A DNA stretch of 64,000 nucleotides from Ruegeria sp. ANG-S4 (GCF_000814005.1 NZ_JWLK01000001.1:558001-622000), one strand, 5' to 3'. Positions 26,260 to 36,215 are shown, counted from the stretch's first letter. Numbers and translations are program-made. The notes: generated from the sequence alone by a model not told the origin.

Positions 26260-28517
26260 TGGCTCTGGACGATCGCAAATCTGACTTCACCTTCGTGGGG
26301 ACCCGTCCGAACCGCCCGGACGGTCTGGACAAGGTGACTGGTCGCGCCAAGTTCGGCGCGGATATCTCGGCCCCCGGCATGCTGCACGGTGCCATCCTGC
26401 GCTCGCCCCATGCCCATGCGCGAATCGTGAAGATCGACACGTCAAAGGCCGAGGCGCATAAGGACGTCAAAGCCGTTGTTACGCGTGCAGATTTTTCCGA
26501 CAAAGTTGAATTCAAGCCCGGATTGTCCGGCGAGTTCTGGAACGTGCTGGAAAACGTCATGGCGAGTGACAAGGCGCTCTATGACGGGCACGCAGTGGCG
26601 GCTGTGGCGGCCACATCTGCCCTCGCAGCGCGGGATGCGCTCAAGCTGATTGAGGTCGAGTATGAGGTTCTGCCCCACGTCACCGATGTGGACAAGGCAA
26701 TGGCCCCAGACGCGCCCATCATTCGCGAAGGCGCTGCAGACTATTCCGTGCCCGAAGGGATGCATCCCAACGTGGTGCGCTATCACGAAAGTGGTCACGG
26801 CGATGTCGACGCCGGTTTTGCCGAGGCTGATCTGGTCATCGAAGACAGCTTTGCCACTGAGGCGACCCATCAGGGTTACATCGAACCGCATGCCTGCATG
26901 GGATCCTTGGGTAGTGATGGCAAGGGTGAGCTGTGGTGCACCACGCAAGGCCACTGGATCGCGCAGAAAACCTGCGCCGCGCTGCTGGGGATCGAGACCT
27001 CGCAACTGCGCGTGACAGCGTCCGAGATTGGTGGCGGATTCGGCGGCAAGACCACGGTGTTCATCGAACCCGTCGCGCTGGCGCTCAGCCGCAAGGCCAA
27101 CCGCCCGGTCAAGATCGTCATGTCCCGGTCCGAGGTATTCCGCGCCACGGGTCCAACGGCCTCGGCGTCGATGGACATCAAGATCGGCATGAAGAAAGAC
27201 GGCACAATCACCGCCGCGCAGGGTATCTTCCGCCTGCAGGGCGGTGCGTTCCCCGGCGCGCCCGGTGACATGACCGCCATGTGTGCTTTTGCGCCCTACA
27301 ACCTGACCAATGTGCGTCAGGTCGGTTATGACGTGATGTCGAACCGCCCGAAACAGGCCGCGTATCGCGCACCGGGTGCCCCGATGGGGGCTTTCGCGGT
27401 AGAGTCCGTGCTGGATGAGCTTTGCAATCAACTGGGTCTTGATCCGGTGGATGTGCGTCTGAAGAACGCCGCGCATGAGGGCACCAAAGCCAGCTATGGT
27501 CCGACCTACGAACGCATAGGTCTGGTCGAGACGCTTGAGGCCGCCAAGGCCCATCCGCATTACTCGGCCCCGCTGAAACCAGGGCAGGGGCGCGGCATTT
27601 CCTGCGGGTTCTGGTTCAATCACGGCGGTGAGACGTCGGTATCGCTGGCTCTGTCCGAGGACGGCTCGGCCCAAGTCATGGTCGGCACGCCTGATATTGG
27701 CGGTTCGCGTGCGTCGATGGCGCTGATGGCGGCTGAGGTGTTGGGCATCCCCTACGAGAATATCCGCGTCACCGTCGCGGACACGGCAACGCTGGGCTAT
27801 AATGACGTAAGCCACGGCAGCCGTGTCACTTATGCCTCGGGTCTGGCGACCATCAAGGCGGCGCGTCATGCGGTCGAACAGCTCTGCGCCCGCGCGGCGG
27901 CCAGTTGGGGCATTCCGGCTGATGCGGTGAAATGGGAAAACGGCTGTGCCGTGCCTTCGGGGCCCAATGCTGGTGACTTCGACCCGCGCCCACTGGCCGA
28001 TATCACCGCCCATATGGGCGCGACCGGTGGCCCGATTTCAGGCCATTTCGAAGCGACACCGGAAGGTGCGGGCGTGTCCTTTGGCACCCATATCGTCGAT
28101 GCCGAGGTTGATCCGGAAACCGGTAAAACCAGCATCACGCGCTACACGGTCATTCAGGATGCGGGCAAGGCGATCCACCCGACCTATGTCGAAGGTCAGT
28201 ACCAGGGTGGTGCCGCGCAGGGCATCGGCTGGGCGCTGAACGAGGAATATATCTATGGCGACGATGGTCGCCTGCAGAACTCGATCTTCCTCGACTACCG
28301 CATCCCCGTAGCAAGCGACCTGCCGATGATTGATACCGTGATTGTCGAAGTGCCCAATCCCGGCCATCCCTTTGGTGTGCGTGGCGTGGGCGAGACCGGC
28401 ATCGTGCCGCCCTTGGCTGCAATCGCCAACGCGGTGTCCAACGCTGCCGGGGTTCGGATGAAGCAACTGCCGATGTCCCCGCCACGCATTCTGGCGGCCC
28501 TGAAAGACAATGGTTGA
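26259..28517 (+). CDS. Molybdenum hydroxylase large subunit (molybdopterin-binding)
   Basis: 752 residues. Family marks are GGGFGGKT, the active-site loop QAAYRAPGAP, and GVGETGIVPP with the catalytic glutamate near the C terminus. The loop is AYRAPG, so it lacks the AYxCSFR of true form I CO dehydrogenase. This is a form-II-like or related hydroxylase of unknown substrate (aromatic acid, purine, aldehyde or CoA ester). It is the catalytic subunit. The last eight bases overlap the MoaD-like gene. Confidence 0.9.
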   Translation: MALDDRKSDFTFVGTRPNRPDGLDKVTGRAKFGADISAPGMLHGAILRSPHAHARIVKIDTSKAEAHKDVKAVVTRADFSDKVEFKPGLSGEFWNVLENVMASDKALYDGHAVAAVAATSALAARDALKLIEVEYEVLPHVTDVDKAMAPDAPIIREGAADYSVPEGMHPNVVRYHESGHGDVDAGFAEADLVIEDSFATEATHQGYIEPHACMGSLGSDGKGELWCTTQGHWIAQKTCAALLGIETSQLRVTASEIGGGFGGKTTVFIEPVALALSRKANRPVKIVMSRSEVFRATGPTASASMDIKIGMKKDGTITAAQGIFRLQGGAFPGAPGDMTAMCAFAPYNLTNVRQVGYDVMSNRPKQAAYRAPGAPMGAFAVESVLDELCNQLGLDPVDVRLKNAAHEGTKASYGPTYERIGLVETLEAAKAHPHYSAPLKPGQGRGISCGFWFNHGGETSVSLALSEDGSAQVMVGTPDIGGSRASMALMAAEVLGIPYENIRVTVADTATLGYNDVSHGSRVTYASGLATIKAARHAVEQLCARAAASWGIPADAVKWENGCAVPSGPNAGDFDPRPLADITAHMGATGGPISGHFEATPEGAGVSFGTHIVDAEVDPETGKTSITRYTVIQDAGKAIHPTYVEGQYQGGAAQGIGWALNEEYIYGDDGRLQNSIFLDYRIPVASDLPMIDTVIVEVPNPGHPFGVRGVGETGIVPPLAAIANAVSNAAGVRMKQLPMSPPRILAALKDNG

Positions 28518-28755
28518 CGTCCACTTGTGGTCTGGTCTCCGGTCTCTGACCGGGGGCCAGCAGGTCGTCGCGGTCGAGGCCAAAACCACCGGCGATTTGC
28601 TGCGTGAACTGGTCCGGGCCCATCCCCAGCTTCAGGCGCCGATAGACGCGGGCGTGTCCATCGCCATCGACGGACGCGTCATCGCCACCGGCTTGACCGA
28701 GCCGATCCCCGAGGGCAGCGAAGTCTTTCTGATGCAGCGCCTGCGCGGCGGTTGA
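28510..28755 (+). CDS. MoaD/ThiS-like small sulfur-carrier-type protein
   Basis: 81 residues with a beta-grasp pattern, ending exactly in RLRGG. The C-terminal Gly-Gly is the thiocarboxylate/conjugation tail of MoaD and ThiS. It overlaps the large subunit, so it is made with the hydroxylase. It could be a dedicated sulfur carrier for molybdopterin or for enzyme sulfuration. Pairing with a MoeB-like activating enzyme cannot be seen in this window. Confidence 0.72.
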   Translation: MVDVHLWSGLRSLTGGQQVVAVEAKTTGDLLRELVRAHPQLQAPIDAGVSIAIDGRVIATGLTEPIPEGSEVFLMQRLRGG

Positions 28756-29095
28756 CGCGACTGCATGTTCGATTGTTCGGACTTTCGATCTCGATTGGTG
28801 CGAAGTGAGACAGCATCACTTGGTCTGCTCAGCTGATGTATGCGAACTCCGAAACCCGATGCTAACCCTTATGCCTTCGGGCAATAAGAAAGGCATTCGC
28901 AAAAAACGGCCTCAAACATCGTTGCCTTGAAGTTGGAATGTAACGTTGGCGAATCTAGGCGATCTTTTTCGAGTGATTGAAACCTACTGCAACGTCTGCC
29001 AACGTGTTTCGCCGTTGCGAAGTGTTTTGCGAGTGGGGGCACCACTTTAGCCTCGTCTCAAAAGCTGACAAGAGGCCATGCGACTTGGAGAGTAA

Positions 29096-29114
29096 TGGTG
29101 CCCGGGGGCGGAAT
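29096..29114. repeat. attL, 19-bp duplicate of tRNA-Phe 3' end
   Basis: Identical to 51755-51773 over all 19 bases (TGGTGCCCGGGGGCGGAAT); the match breaks on both sides. It covers the CCA end, the 3' acceptor strand and part of the T arm of tRNA-Phe. No other tRNA parts are found here, so it is the remnant side of the integration. Confidence 0.92.
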
Positions 29115-29171
29115 ATAAAAATCAACGTAGTACATTGAAAGTAATAAATAAGATTTTCAGCCTTTTTGCAC

Positions 29172-29192
29172 GGTACCCCTATAGATACCCCC
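29172..29192. repeat. Left arm-type motif pair
   Basis: GGTACCCC at 29172 and GATACCCC at 29184, 12 bases apart. The same pair, 13 bases apart, occurs at 51620 and 51633 beside the integrase gene. Position just inside both att sites fits integrase arm-binding sites. Confidence 0.55.
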
Positions 29193-29278
29193 ATGCGCGT
29201 TTTGCGCGAAAAGGGTCTATCGAATACACAAATATCCGGGTTCGGCTGTTACTGCTCTAAAGTCCAGCACCATCGAAA

Positions 29279-31243
29279 TCAACGTACGCCGGGTTCGATC
29301 TTGTAGTAGTGCAAGGTCGATCCTGGTGCGGGTAGTGGGTTTAATCCTCTTTGTGCAGCCCGCCACTCTCCGCCAAACAATTTAGATAGGTCGCCCACTA
29401 CTTCCTTCACTGTAAATGCGTGCCGATGATTCAAGTCGCCTGTAATGCCTTTGTCGAAAGCGGTTAAATCAATTGTATCCATGCCATCCAAAACAAAAAT
29501 CGGTTTTGCTCGACCGGCGCGAGGTCGGGCATGAATACGGTTCGACCACCAAAGGGCGCCGTCGGCTTCAGTAGCCAAGACTGTTGTGACCGAGCCATCT
29601 GTTGCATTTACACTTTGAGACAGAATACGGCGCGCAAGGTCCGGGGCGGCCAAAACAATTGCTGCATCATTTCCGGGCCAATTGTCTCGCATGAATTTCG
29701 AGACTAGTTGAGTTCCCATACTGTGCGCCAAATAATCCACGCGCTCAATGCGCGGGTCGTTCACTAGGTTGACTATAAGCTCAATATAATGGGGCTGGCT
29801 CCACTCAAGACTATCGGAGTCATATCCATAGCTAGCGAGACCGCCTCCGGATGGCCAACTCCATACAAGCAAGTTGCTTTTCAGTTTGGCATCTCTTGCA
29901 AATGCTAAGGCGGTACTAAGGGCATCATCAAAAGTATTGTTGTAACCATGAACAAAGACGATAAGATCACCTCCACCTTCGCCTATTAGGGAAGCAATAT
30001 ATCCATGGCAGTCTTCATTTCGAACTATTGATCTTCCAGGCATCAGTGATACTACGCCGCTTACTTGTCCTATCTTTCCCGCGTTCACCGGCATTAACTC
30101 GCCACAATAAATCTCTTCGTTGAGGCTTTCTGAATTGGAGAATTGGTTTACCAGTGGACTAGCGCCTGAGTCGAAACGACGGTCAGTGGCAAATAAAATC
30201 TTCGCTGGTGATTGGATCGCCCCCTCTTCTTCCTCTTCCGGCTCGCGGCTTTCGGTTTCTTCATCGGAGTCACTAAGCGCCTCAATTTCATCGCGGAACT
30301 GAAGTATTCCTTCGGGGTCGGATTTGCTGGTGGTCCTTATGCTCGATGAAACAGCTTCTCGAAGCAACTCAGGTGCGATCGCTGACCATGAGGTTTCAAA
30401 AATGCCATACTTAGAGACTAGCTCACCAACCTCGTCTAACTCATTCTGAATTTGTTGAGCTGCTGCAAACTCAGCACTTTCAAGCACTTCAAAAACAGTT
30501 CTCTGTTGCAATGCAGTCAAACTCACCCACCAGTCGGAATTTACGAAAGTGGCACTTAGATCAACTTTGTGATCAGTAAGAATTGTACCACCCTCAAAGA
30601 AAGGCATTCTTTGCGGGCTGAGCCACTGCCGAGAAAGAACCGCACCATCTGCGATGCCCTTCTCCAATGCTTGATAAACTTCGGAGAACCCGATTTGAGC
30701 TGGTTGAGCTCCCATTGCTTTCAAAAAGTCATTGGTTTGAAAATCTACTGTGGCAATCTTCTTACCTTCCAGTTCCTTTATAGAAGAAAACGCCTGACCG
30801 CTTATGAGTGTGGAGCTTGAATAGGGCCATAACCGCAATGCAAAGGAGCTTTCTCCTGCAATTTCCTCTCTGGCTATATCGCCAATTATTCCTTTTGACG
30901 CTTCACGTGTGTCGTTCAGGCTAGGGAACGCACCAGGCGATGTGAGCAGCGCTGCAGCCACATCCCCTTCCGAGGTACTTCGCTGAAGGCTTGTAAGACC
31001 AAAGGAGCCCATTGTACTATCCACAAACTTCCTGACTTCTCCACGTTCCAAGGTTATTGCTTCACTCGGCGCGTCCGAACCAAAACCAGCTTCGATCAGT
31101 CCTTGCGTCAGGACTTCCAGATAAGCGCTTGTTGCGGCCGTTTTCGGCAAATCAGTTGCGATAACAAAACTTTGGCTGGTTTGTTGGGCGGCGCCGTTCA
31201 CTCCAACAATACAGAAAGCAAAACAAAACAAGAAAATTCGCAT
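29279..31243 (-). CDS. Secreted DctP-like receptor fused to alpha/beta hydrolase (DUF900-like)
   Basis: 654 residues from the ATG at 31243, which begins a clear signal peptide (MRIFLFCFAFCIVGVNG). The frame is open 39 codons further upstream, but that would bury the signal. Residues up to about 320 resemble the TRAP-transporter solute receptor DctP (LEGKKIATVDFQTND; FSEVYQALEKGIADGAV). A very acidic linker (SDSDEETESREPEEEEEG) follows. The C-terminal domain is an alpha/beta hydrolase of the DUF900 type: ILFATDRRF, FVHGYNNTF, nucleophile serine in LAHSMGTQL. No TRAP membrane subunits are nearby. Lower GC than the chromosome. Function unknown; a periplasmic esterase with a ligand sensor is one reading. 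Confidence 0.72.
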   Translation of the reverse strand: MRIFLFCFAFCIVGVNGAAQQTSQSFVIATDLPKTAATSAYLEVLTQGLIEAGFGSDAPSEAITLERGEVRKFVDSTMGSFGLTSLQRSTSEGDVAAALLTSPGAFPSLNDTREASKGIIGDIAREEIAGESSFALRLWPYSSSTLISGQAFSSIKELEGKKIATVDFQTNDFLKAMGAQPAQIGFSEVYQALEKGIADGAVLSRQWLSPQRMPFFEGGTILTDHKVDLSATFVNSDWWVSLTALQQRTVFEVLESAEFAAAQQIQNELDEVGELVSKYGIFETSWSAIAPELLREAVSSSIRTTSKSDPEGILQFRDEIEALSDSDEETESREPEEEEEGAIQSPAKILFATDRRFDSGASPLVNQFSNSESLNEEIYCGELMPVNAGKIGQVSGVVSLMPGRSIVRNEDCHGYIASLIGEGGGDLIVFVHGYNNTFDDALSTALAFARDAKLKSNLLVWSWPSGGGLASYGYDSDSLEWSQPHYIELIVNLVNDPRIERVDYLAHSMGTQLVSKFMRDNWPGNDAAIVLAAPDLARRILSQSVNATDGSVTTVLATEADGALWWSNRIHARPRAGRAKPIFVLDGMDTIDLTAFDKGITGDLNHRHAFTVKEVVGDLSKLFGGEWRAAQRGLNPLPAPGSTLHYYKIEPGVR

Positions 31244-31975
31244 CTTCGCACCAAATAAAACTAAGAAATGGTAGCCAAGTTTTGCACACTTCGAAGTACC
31301 AAACAACTTTTGCGACTTACGGCAGAAAAAAGGAGGCAAATTGTACCGTGTAGGCTCCAATTTGCTTTCGTCATCGGCAGTGCGCCCTATTCAGCGTCGA
31401 CTTTGCTGCAGGTAATTCGAACTGCCTGTACCGACCGCCGCATTAATTTGCGCAGTCAAGGGCGTGGCCCGCAGCAATGACGGCGGCGCCGGTGTCCTGC
31501 CTCGACATAGGAAACGCCTGTCTAGCAGAGCAGACAAGGATTGCCGACCGCGACTGATTGGTTTTGGTACTCTGGTGCAAGTACTCCCCTACGCTGACTT
31601 CGCCTCGGGGTCACGTGAGAAGTCTTCTCCAACCTTGGCCCCGCTCTTCATGTGTATGTAAACCGTATAAGTGACTGCGATGTTTTACTTACTTAATCCT
31701 TGAAACTCGATTGATAATCAGTATGACGCTACCTAAAGTCGTCGTACTCCCCAAGTGGGTGCGCAAAATTTAAAAGCGCGCAAAATACGGGACACGAGTT
31801 GTATTACAACACATCAGAAATTCACGGGAGATCCAATCAGCGCCTTAAGTTCGCAGAGCTCCACCTAGTAGTGGGTAAACGGCGGGAAGACACAGTTTGT
31901 TGAACCGACTTAAAGTGATAGTGAGCAAAGCATCGACCTATTCGGTTCGCTTTCAGCAACTGGAGGCCGAGTTTA
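31244..31975. other. Non-coding region before the BREX operon
   Basis: About 730 bases with no convincing gene; the short open frames are not protein-like. The last 250 bases are AT-rich and hold the control region of the BREX operon: a repeated GCGCAAAAT (31762-31770 and 31779-31787) and a perfect palindrome at 31799-31811. Confidence 0.5.
31799..31811. promoter_or_regulatory. Candidate operator of the BREX operon
   Basis: Perfect inverted repeat GTTGTA-T-TACAAC, 165 bases before the brxF start and next to a direct repeat GCGCAAAAT. No BrxR-type regulator is encoded in the operon, so the binding protein is unknown. Confidence 0.35.
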
Positions 31976-32434
31976 ATGATCTCGTCTCTTGAACGTGTTG
32001 TCGACGATCTTGTAGTGGTAAACAGCAAGCTTCTGTTGTTGATTGGCGCACCCAACTCAGGAAAAAGCGATTTGCTATGCCAATTGGCCAATCGTCGGCA
32101 GCAGCAAATCCTCAAAGTCGGTGCGGCACTAGGGCGCGAACTGCTCACAGTTCCAAGCCCCAGAAGGCATCTTCACGCTGCGGATCTTCTTAAGGGGTTG
32201 GCCGGTGAGTACTCCCGCGAAGATCTCCTGCTCATGGACAATCTCGAACTCCTATTCGATAAGAAGCTGAAACTCAGTCCACTGGATTTGCTCCGACGGC
32301 ATTCTCAGGCGCAACGCGTCGTTGCGGCTTGGCCTGGAGCACTTACGAACAACAGACTGTCCTATGCAAAGACAGGACACCCTGAATACCGGGACTACAG
32401 CTGTGATGGCGTAGTTCCGTTCAGAGTAGATTGA
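31976..32434 (+). CDS. brxF: BREX type 3 protein BrxF (P-loop ATPase)
   Basis: 152 residues with a Walker A motif GAPNSGKS (24-31, K30) and a possible Walker B LLLMDNLELLF. GGAGG lies nine bases before the ATG. It is a small ATPase that opens type 3 BREX operons, and its place before a large BrxC-type ATPase is what identifies it. Its exact role in BREX is not established. First gene of the operon. Confidence 0.82.
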   Translation: MISSLERVVDDLVVVNSKLLLLIGAPNSGKSDLLCQLANRRQQQILKVGAALGRELLTVPSPRRHLHAADLLKGLAGEYSREDLLLMDNLELLFDKKLKLSPLDLLRRHSQAQRVVAAWPGALTNNRLSYAKTGHPEYRDYSCDGVVPFRVD

Positions 32435-32448
32435 AAGGAAATCTCGAG

Positions 32449-35400
32449 ATGGCAATGCGTTACGGCGATCTCATTCAATTTGAACCTATTGAGTCGGTTA
32501 TTCAGCTTCTCGACGCGGATCGTCCTAGTGAAGCCAAGAAGCTTGTGTCCACCTATGTCATCTCAGATGACATGGCCGAACGCATCGCCAAGCTCATGAT
32601 CCCGCAGCTGTCCTTCGATGAGGCTGTGGACCACAAAGGCGTCTTGGTGGTCGGGAACTACGGCACTGGTAAGTCGCACTTGATGTCGGTGCTGTCACTT
32701 GTCGCTGAGGATGAGGCATATCTACCGATGATCCTGCACCCCAAAGTGGCCGAGGCTGCAAAGACAATTGCGGGCCGCTTCAAAGTGCATCGGATTGAAA
32801 TTTCAAGTCAGATGTCATTGCGCGACATCATCACCCAACAGCTTGAGGTGTTCCTAGAAAAGCACGGCGTGACATATGCGTTCCCGCCTGCCGACAAGGT
32901 CATCAATAACAAGGCCTCGTTCGAGGAGATGATGTCGGCTTTTGCGGACGTTCACCCCGATCAAGGAGTTCTCCTCGTTGTCGATGAGTTCCTCGAATAC
33001 CTGCGGTCGCGCAAGGACCACGAACTGGTGCTCGACTTGTCCTTCCTCCGCGAGATTGGAGAGGTTACCAAACATCTCCGGTTCCGTTTCGTTGCGGGCG
33101 TTCAGGAAGCGATCTTCGATAGTAGCCGCTTTCAACATGTGGCGGATAGCCTGCGGAGGGTGAAGGACCGATTCACTCAAGTTTTGCTGGCAAGACAAGA
33201 TGTCAGTTTCGTTGTCGCGGAACGCCTCTTGAAGAAGTCGGCTGACCAGCAGGACAAGATCCGCGCTTACCTTGCGCCATTCTCGAAATTCTATGGCTCA
33301 ATGAATGAGCGGCTGGACGAGTATGTGCGTTTGTTCCCAGTACACCCAGACTACATCGGGACGTTTGAGCGCCTGGTATTCACCGAGAAGCGGGGCGCCC
33401 TGGTAACCTTGCGTGATCAGATCCAGGCAATCCTGGACGATGAAGTTCCTTCAGATCGGCCTGGTTTGATCGGCTTCGACAAGTTTTGGGACACTGTCGT
33501 AGCGAACTCCGTTCTGCGTTCAGATCCGAATATCGGGCCTGTGCTCAAGGTTTCAGAAGTGTTGGCGGAGAGGGTCTCCAAGGCGTTCACTCGTCCTGCC
33601 TATAAGCCGATGGCGCTTCGCATCATTGACGGTCTTTCTGTCCATCGCCTGACGACAGGTGGGGACATCTATGTTCCTGTCGGACCGACGGCCGAGGAAC
33701 TGCGCGACACGCTGTGCCTGTTTCAGCCGGGTATTGAAGACATGGGTGGCGATCCGTCCGACGACCTACTCACTGCGGTCCAGACCACGCTTCGAGAGAC
33801 GCTCAAGACAGTAAATGGTCAGTTCATCTCCAAAGCGCCAGACACCGAGCAATACTATCTCGACCTAAAAAAGGACGTCGATTACGACGCGCAAATCGAG
33901 AAGCGGGCCGAGGCTCTTTCTGAGGATGCGCTCGATCGCGCTTACTACGGCGCAATTAGCCAACTCATGGAGCGCACGGACGAGTCCAGTTACGTGACGG
34001 GACACCAGATTTGGCAATACCAGATCGAGTGGCAGGAGCGTCGCGTCGAACGGATTGGCTATTTGTTCTTTGGGGCGCCGAACGACCGGCCGACCGCTCA
34101 GCCAGAGCGGGATTTCTATTTGTACTTCATCCAGCCCTTCGATCCCCCGCGTTTCCGTGATGAGCAGAAGCCCGACGAGGTCTTCTTCCGTCTTAAAGCA
34201 CCAGACGAAATCATCAAGCGATTGCTGAGCTTCTACGCCGCCGCCCAGGAACTGGCCTCCACGGCAAGTGGTGGCGCAAAAGGCGTGTATCTTGACCGCG
34301 CTCGCGATGCGCTGCGCGAAATGAGCAAATGGCTGCAGGAAAAACAGCTGGAGGCATTCGAGGTCACGTTCCAAGGCAAGTCCAAGACACTACGTGACTG
34401 GACCAAAGGTATTTCACTCAGGGACAAAGCGCGTTTGGGGCCAGACGAGCGCATCAACTTCCGCGACGTCGTCAACGTGATCGCGGGGATCGCGCTAAGC
34501 AGCCGGTTCACCGATGTTTCCCCCGAATACCCAACGTTCTCGGCGCTCGTGACGGAGTCCAACCGAAAACAGCTCATTGGCAACGCGCTTCGTGCCCTAA
34601 CTGGCAGCAACCGTACGAAAGACGCTGTGATCGTCCTGGATGGCCTCGAAATGCTCGATGGTGATCGCATTGATCCGGTTCAATCTCGATATGCGCAGGA
34701 GGTTCTCGCGCGGCTGAAGACCAAAGGTCATGGGCAAGTGCTTAACCGCAGTGAGTTGCTCGTTGGAAATGCGGATATCGAGTACTTCGGCCCTGACAAA
34801 TACCGGCTCGAGACTGACCTATTGGTCACGGTGCTTGGGTCACTGGTCTATTCCGGTGACATTGTCCTGGCAATTACCGGGGACAAAATTGACTCCGGCA
34901 AGATCGGACTTCTCGCGGATCGTCCGCTCGATGAGTTGAAGCAGTTCAAGCATGTTGAAGCACCGAAGGAAATCAACGTTGCAGTGCTCCGGTCGCTCTT
35001 CGAGATGCTGGAGTTGCCGCCGGGTCTCGCGCAGCAGGCCACTCAAGGCTCGGACGAGCCAGTCAAGGCGCTTCAGGAGGAAGTCAGCAAGCTCACAAAG
35101 CGTGTGCTTGCAGCCTCCACCGACATGGCAAACCGGCTTAGCTTCTGGGGCCAGCCCCTCCTGCGCGAGGAAGAAATCCGCGACTGGAGATCAAAGCTCG
35201 ACGAGCTCAAGACCTTCTCGGAAAGCCTGTCGCCCTACAACACGGTCGGCAAGCTCAAGAACCTGCGCATTGGGTCGGATGATATCGCAGCCCAGAAGAA
35301 GAACCTTGAGGTTCTGAACTCCGTCGAAGGGCTCGTCAGCCTGATCGGCGAGCTCGGGAATACGGCAAGCTACCTTGGTCAGGCCGAGATGGTGCTGCCG

Positions 35401-36180
35401 TCTGACCACGCATGGGTGAAGCAGGCTCAGGATAGGCGCAAGCAGGTCGTCGATGCATTGTCGACGAGCCGAACTGGTCAGAATGGAACCGAACACCGGC
35501 AGACGCTCGCCAAGCTCAAAAAGGACTATGTGACGGCTTATGTCAGCCTGCACAGCAAGGCGCGTCTCGGAGTATCCGAGGACAAGACAAAGACCGCGCT
35601 GCGCAAGGACCCCCGGCTCGTCGCCATGCGGGCTTTGGCGAATATCTCGCTGATGCCGACAAGCCAGCTCACCACGTTCGAGGAGAAGCTCGACAAGTTG
35701 AAGAGCTGCGCCTCGCTGATCGACTCCGAACTCGCGGCCAGCCCGGTTTGCCCGCACTGCAACTTCCGCCCGGCGAACGAGCAGGGCGACATGCTGCCCG
35801 CGGCCAATGTGCTCAAACAGCTTGATGACGAGCTCGATCAGATGCTGGACGGGTGGGTACAGACGCTTCTCGACAACCTCGAGGATCCGATCATCCAGTC
35901 GAACTTCGAACTGCTCAAGGAAGGTTCCCGCAAGATCGTCACCGGCTTTGTCGACAGCAAGTCATTGCCCGATCCGGTCATGCCCGAATTCATCAGTGCA
36001 GTGCAAGAGGCGCTGTCCGGCCTCGACAAGGTCGTCGTCTCGGGCAGCGACATCCGGCAGGCACTGCTTCAGGGCGGATCGCCCGCGACACCCGAAGACC
36101 TGCGCAAGCGGTTCGAAGCGTTCCTGACCGACCGCTGCAAGGGCAAGGACACCTCCAAGCTGCGCTTCGTGGTCGAGTGA
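32449..36180 (+). CDS. brxC: BREX protein BrxC (large P-loop ATPase, PglY-like)
   Basis: 1243 residues from the ATG at 32449 (AAGGAA eight bases before). Walker A is GNYGTGKSH (K75), with LLVVDEFLEYL as Walker B near residue 180. A coiled-coil-rich C-terminal half includes a CPHCNF pair. It is the ATPase core of BREX, acting on DNA with the methylase and PglZ. Coding bias is even along its length and no frame break is seen. Confidence 0.93.
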   Translation: MAMRYGDLIQFEPIESVIQLLDADRPSEAKKLVSTYVISDDMAERIAKLMIPQLSFDEAVDHKGVLVVGNYGTGKSHLMSVLSLVAEDEAYLPMILHPKVAEAAKTIAGRFKVHRIEISSQMSLRDIITQQLEVFLEKHGVTYAFPPADKVINNKASFEEMMSAFADVHPDQGVLLVVDEFLEYLRSRKDHELVLDLSFLREIGEVTKHLRFRFVAGVQEAIFDSSRFQHVADSLRRVKDRFTQVLLARQDVSFVVAERLLKKSADQQDKIRAYLAPFSKFYGSMNERLDEYVRLFPVHPDYIGTFERLVFTEKRGALVTLRDQIQAILDDEVPSDRPGLIGFDKFWDTVVANSVLRSDPNIGPVLKVSEVLAERVSKAFTRPAYKPMALRIIDGLSVHRLTTGGDIYVPVGPTAEELRDTLCLFQPGIEDMGGDPSDDLLTAVQTTLRETLKTVNGQFISKAPDTEQYYLDLKKDVDYDAQIEKRAEALSEDALDRAYYGAISQLMERTDESSYVTGHQIWQYQIEWQERRVERIGYLFFGAPNDRPTAQPERDFYLYFIQPFDPPRFRDEQKPDEVFFRLKAPDEIIKRLLSFYAAAQELASTASGGAKGVYLDRARDALREMSKWLQEKQLEAFEVTFQGKSKTLRDWTKGISLRDKARLGPDERINFRDVVNVIAGIALSSRFTDVSPEYPTFSALVTESNRKQLIGNALRALTGSNRTKDAVIVLDGLEMLDGDRIDPVQSRYAQEVLARLKTKGHGQVLNRSELLVGNADIEYFGPDKYRLETDLLVTVLGSLVYSGDIVLAITGDKIDSGKIGLLADRPLDELKQFKHVEAPKEINVAVLRSLFEMLELPPGLAQQATQGSDEPVKALQEEVSKLTKRVLAASTDMANRLSFWGQPLLREEEIRDWRSKLDELKTFSESLSPYNTVGKLKNLRIGSDDIAAQKKNLEVLNSVEGLVSLIGELGNTASYLGQAEMVLPSDHAWVKQAQDRRKQVVDALSTSRTGQNGTEHRQTLAKLKKDYVTAYVSLHSKARLGVSEDKTKTALRKDPRLVAMRALANISLMPTSQLTTFEEKLDKLKSCASLIDSELAASPVCPHCNFRPANEQGDMLPAANVLKQLDDELDQMLDGWVQTLLDNLEDPIIQSNFELLKEGSRKIVTGFVDSKSLPDPVMPEFISAVQEALSGLDKVVVSGSDIRQALLQGGSPATPEDLRKRFEAFLTDRCKGKDTSKLRFVVE

Positions 36181-36215
36181 ACTTCCGCCAACCGACATTG
36201 AAAAGAGACCAACCG

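Larger units (their letters stand above)
28756..29278. other. Intergenic region holding the island left end
   Basis: No protein-like frame. From 29096 on it belongs to the island (attL, then a GGTACCCC/GATACCCC motif pair at 29172-29192). The short open frame at 28955-29194 on the minus strand is not convincing. Base composition falls clearly after about 28900. Confidence 0.6.

Noticed and set aside
26442..28013. 523-residue minus-strand frame opposite the molybdenum hydroxylase
   Set aside because: Shadow of the large-subunit gene; composition rich in Arg, His and Gly is typical of antisense frames.
35853..36215. N-terminal extension of pglX
   Set aside because: It lies entirely in the end of brxC in another frame; the family start is at 36216.
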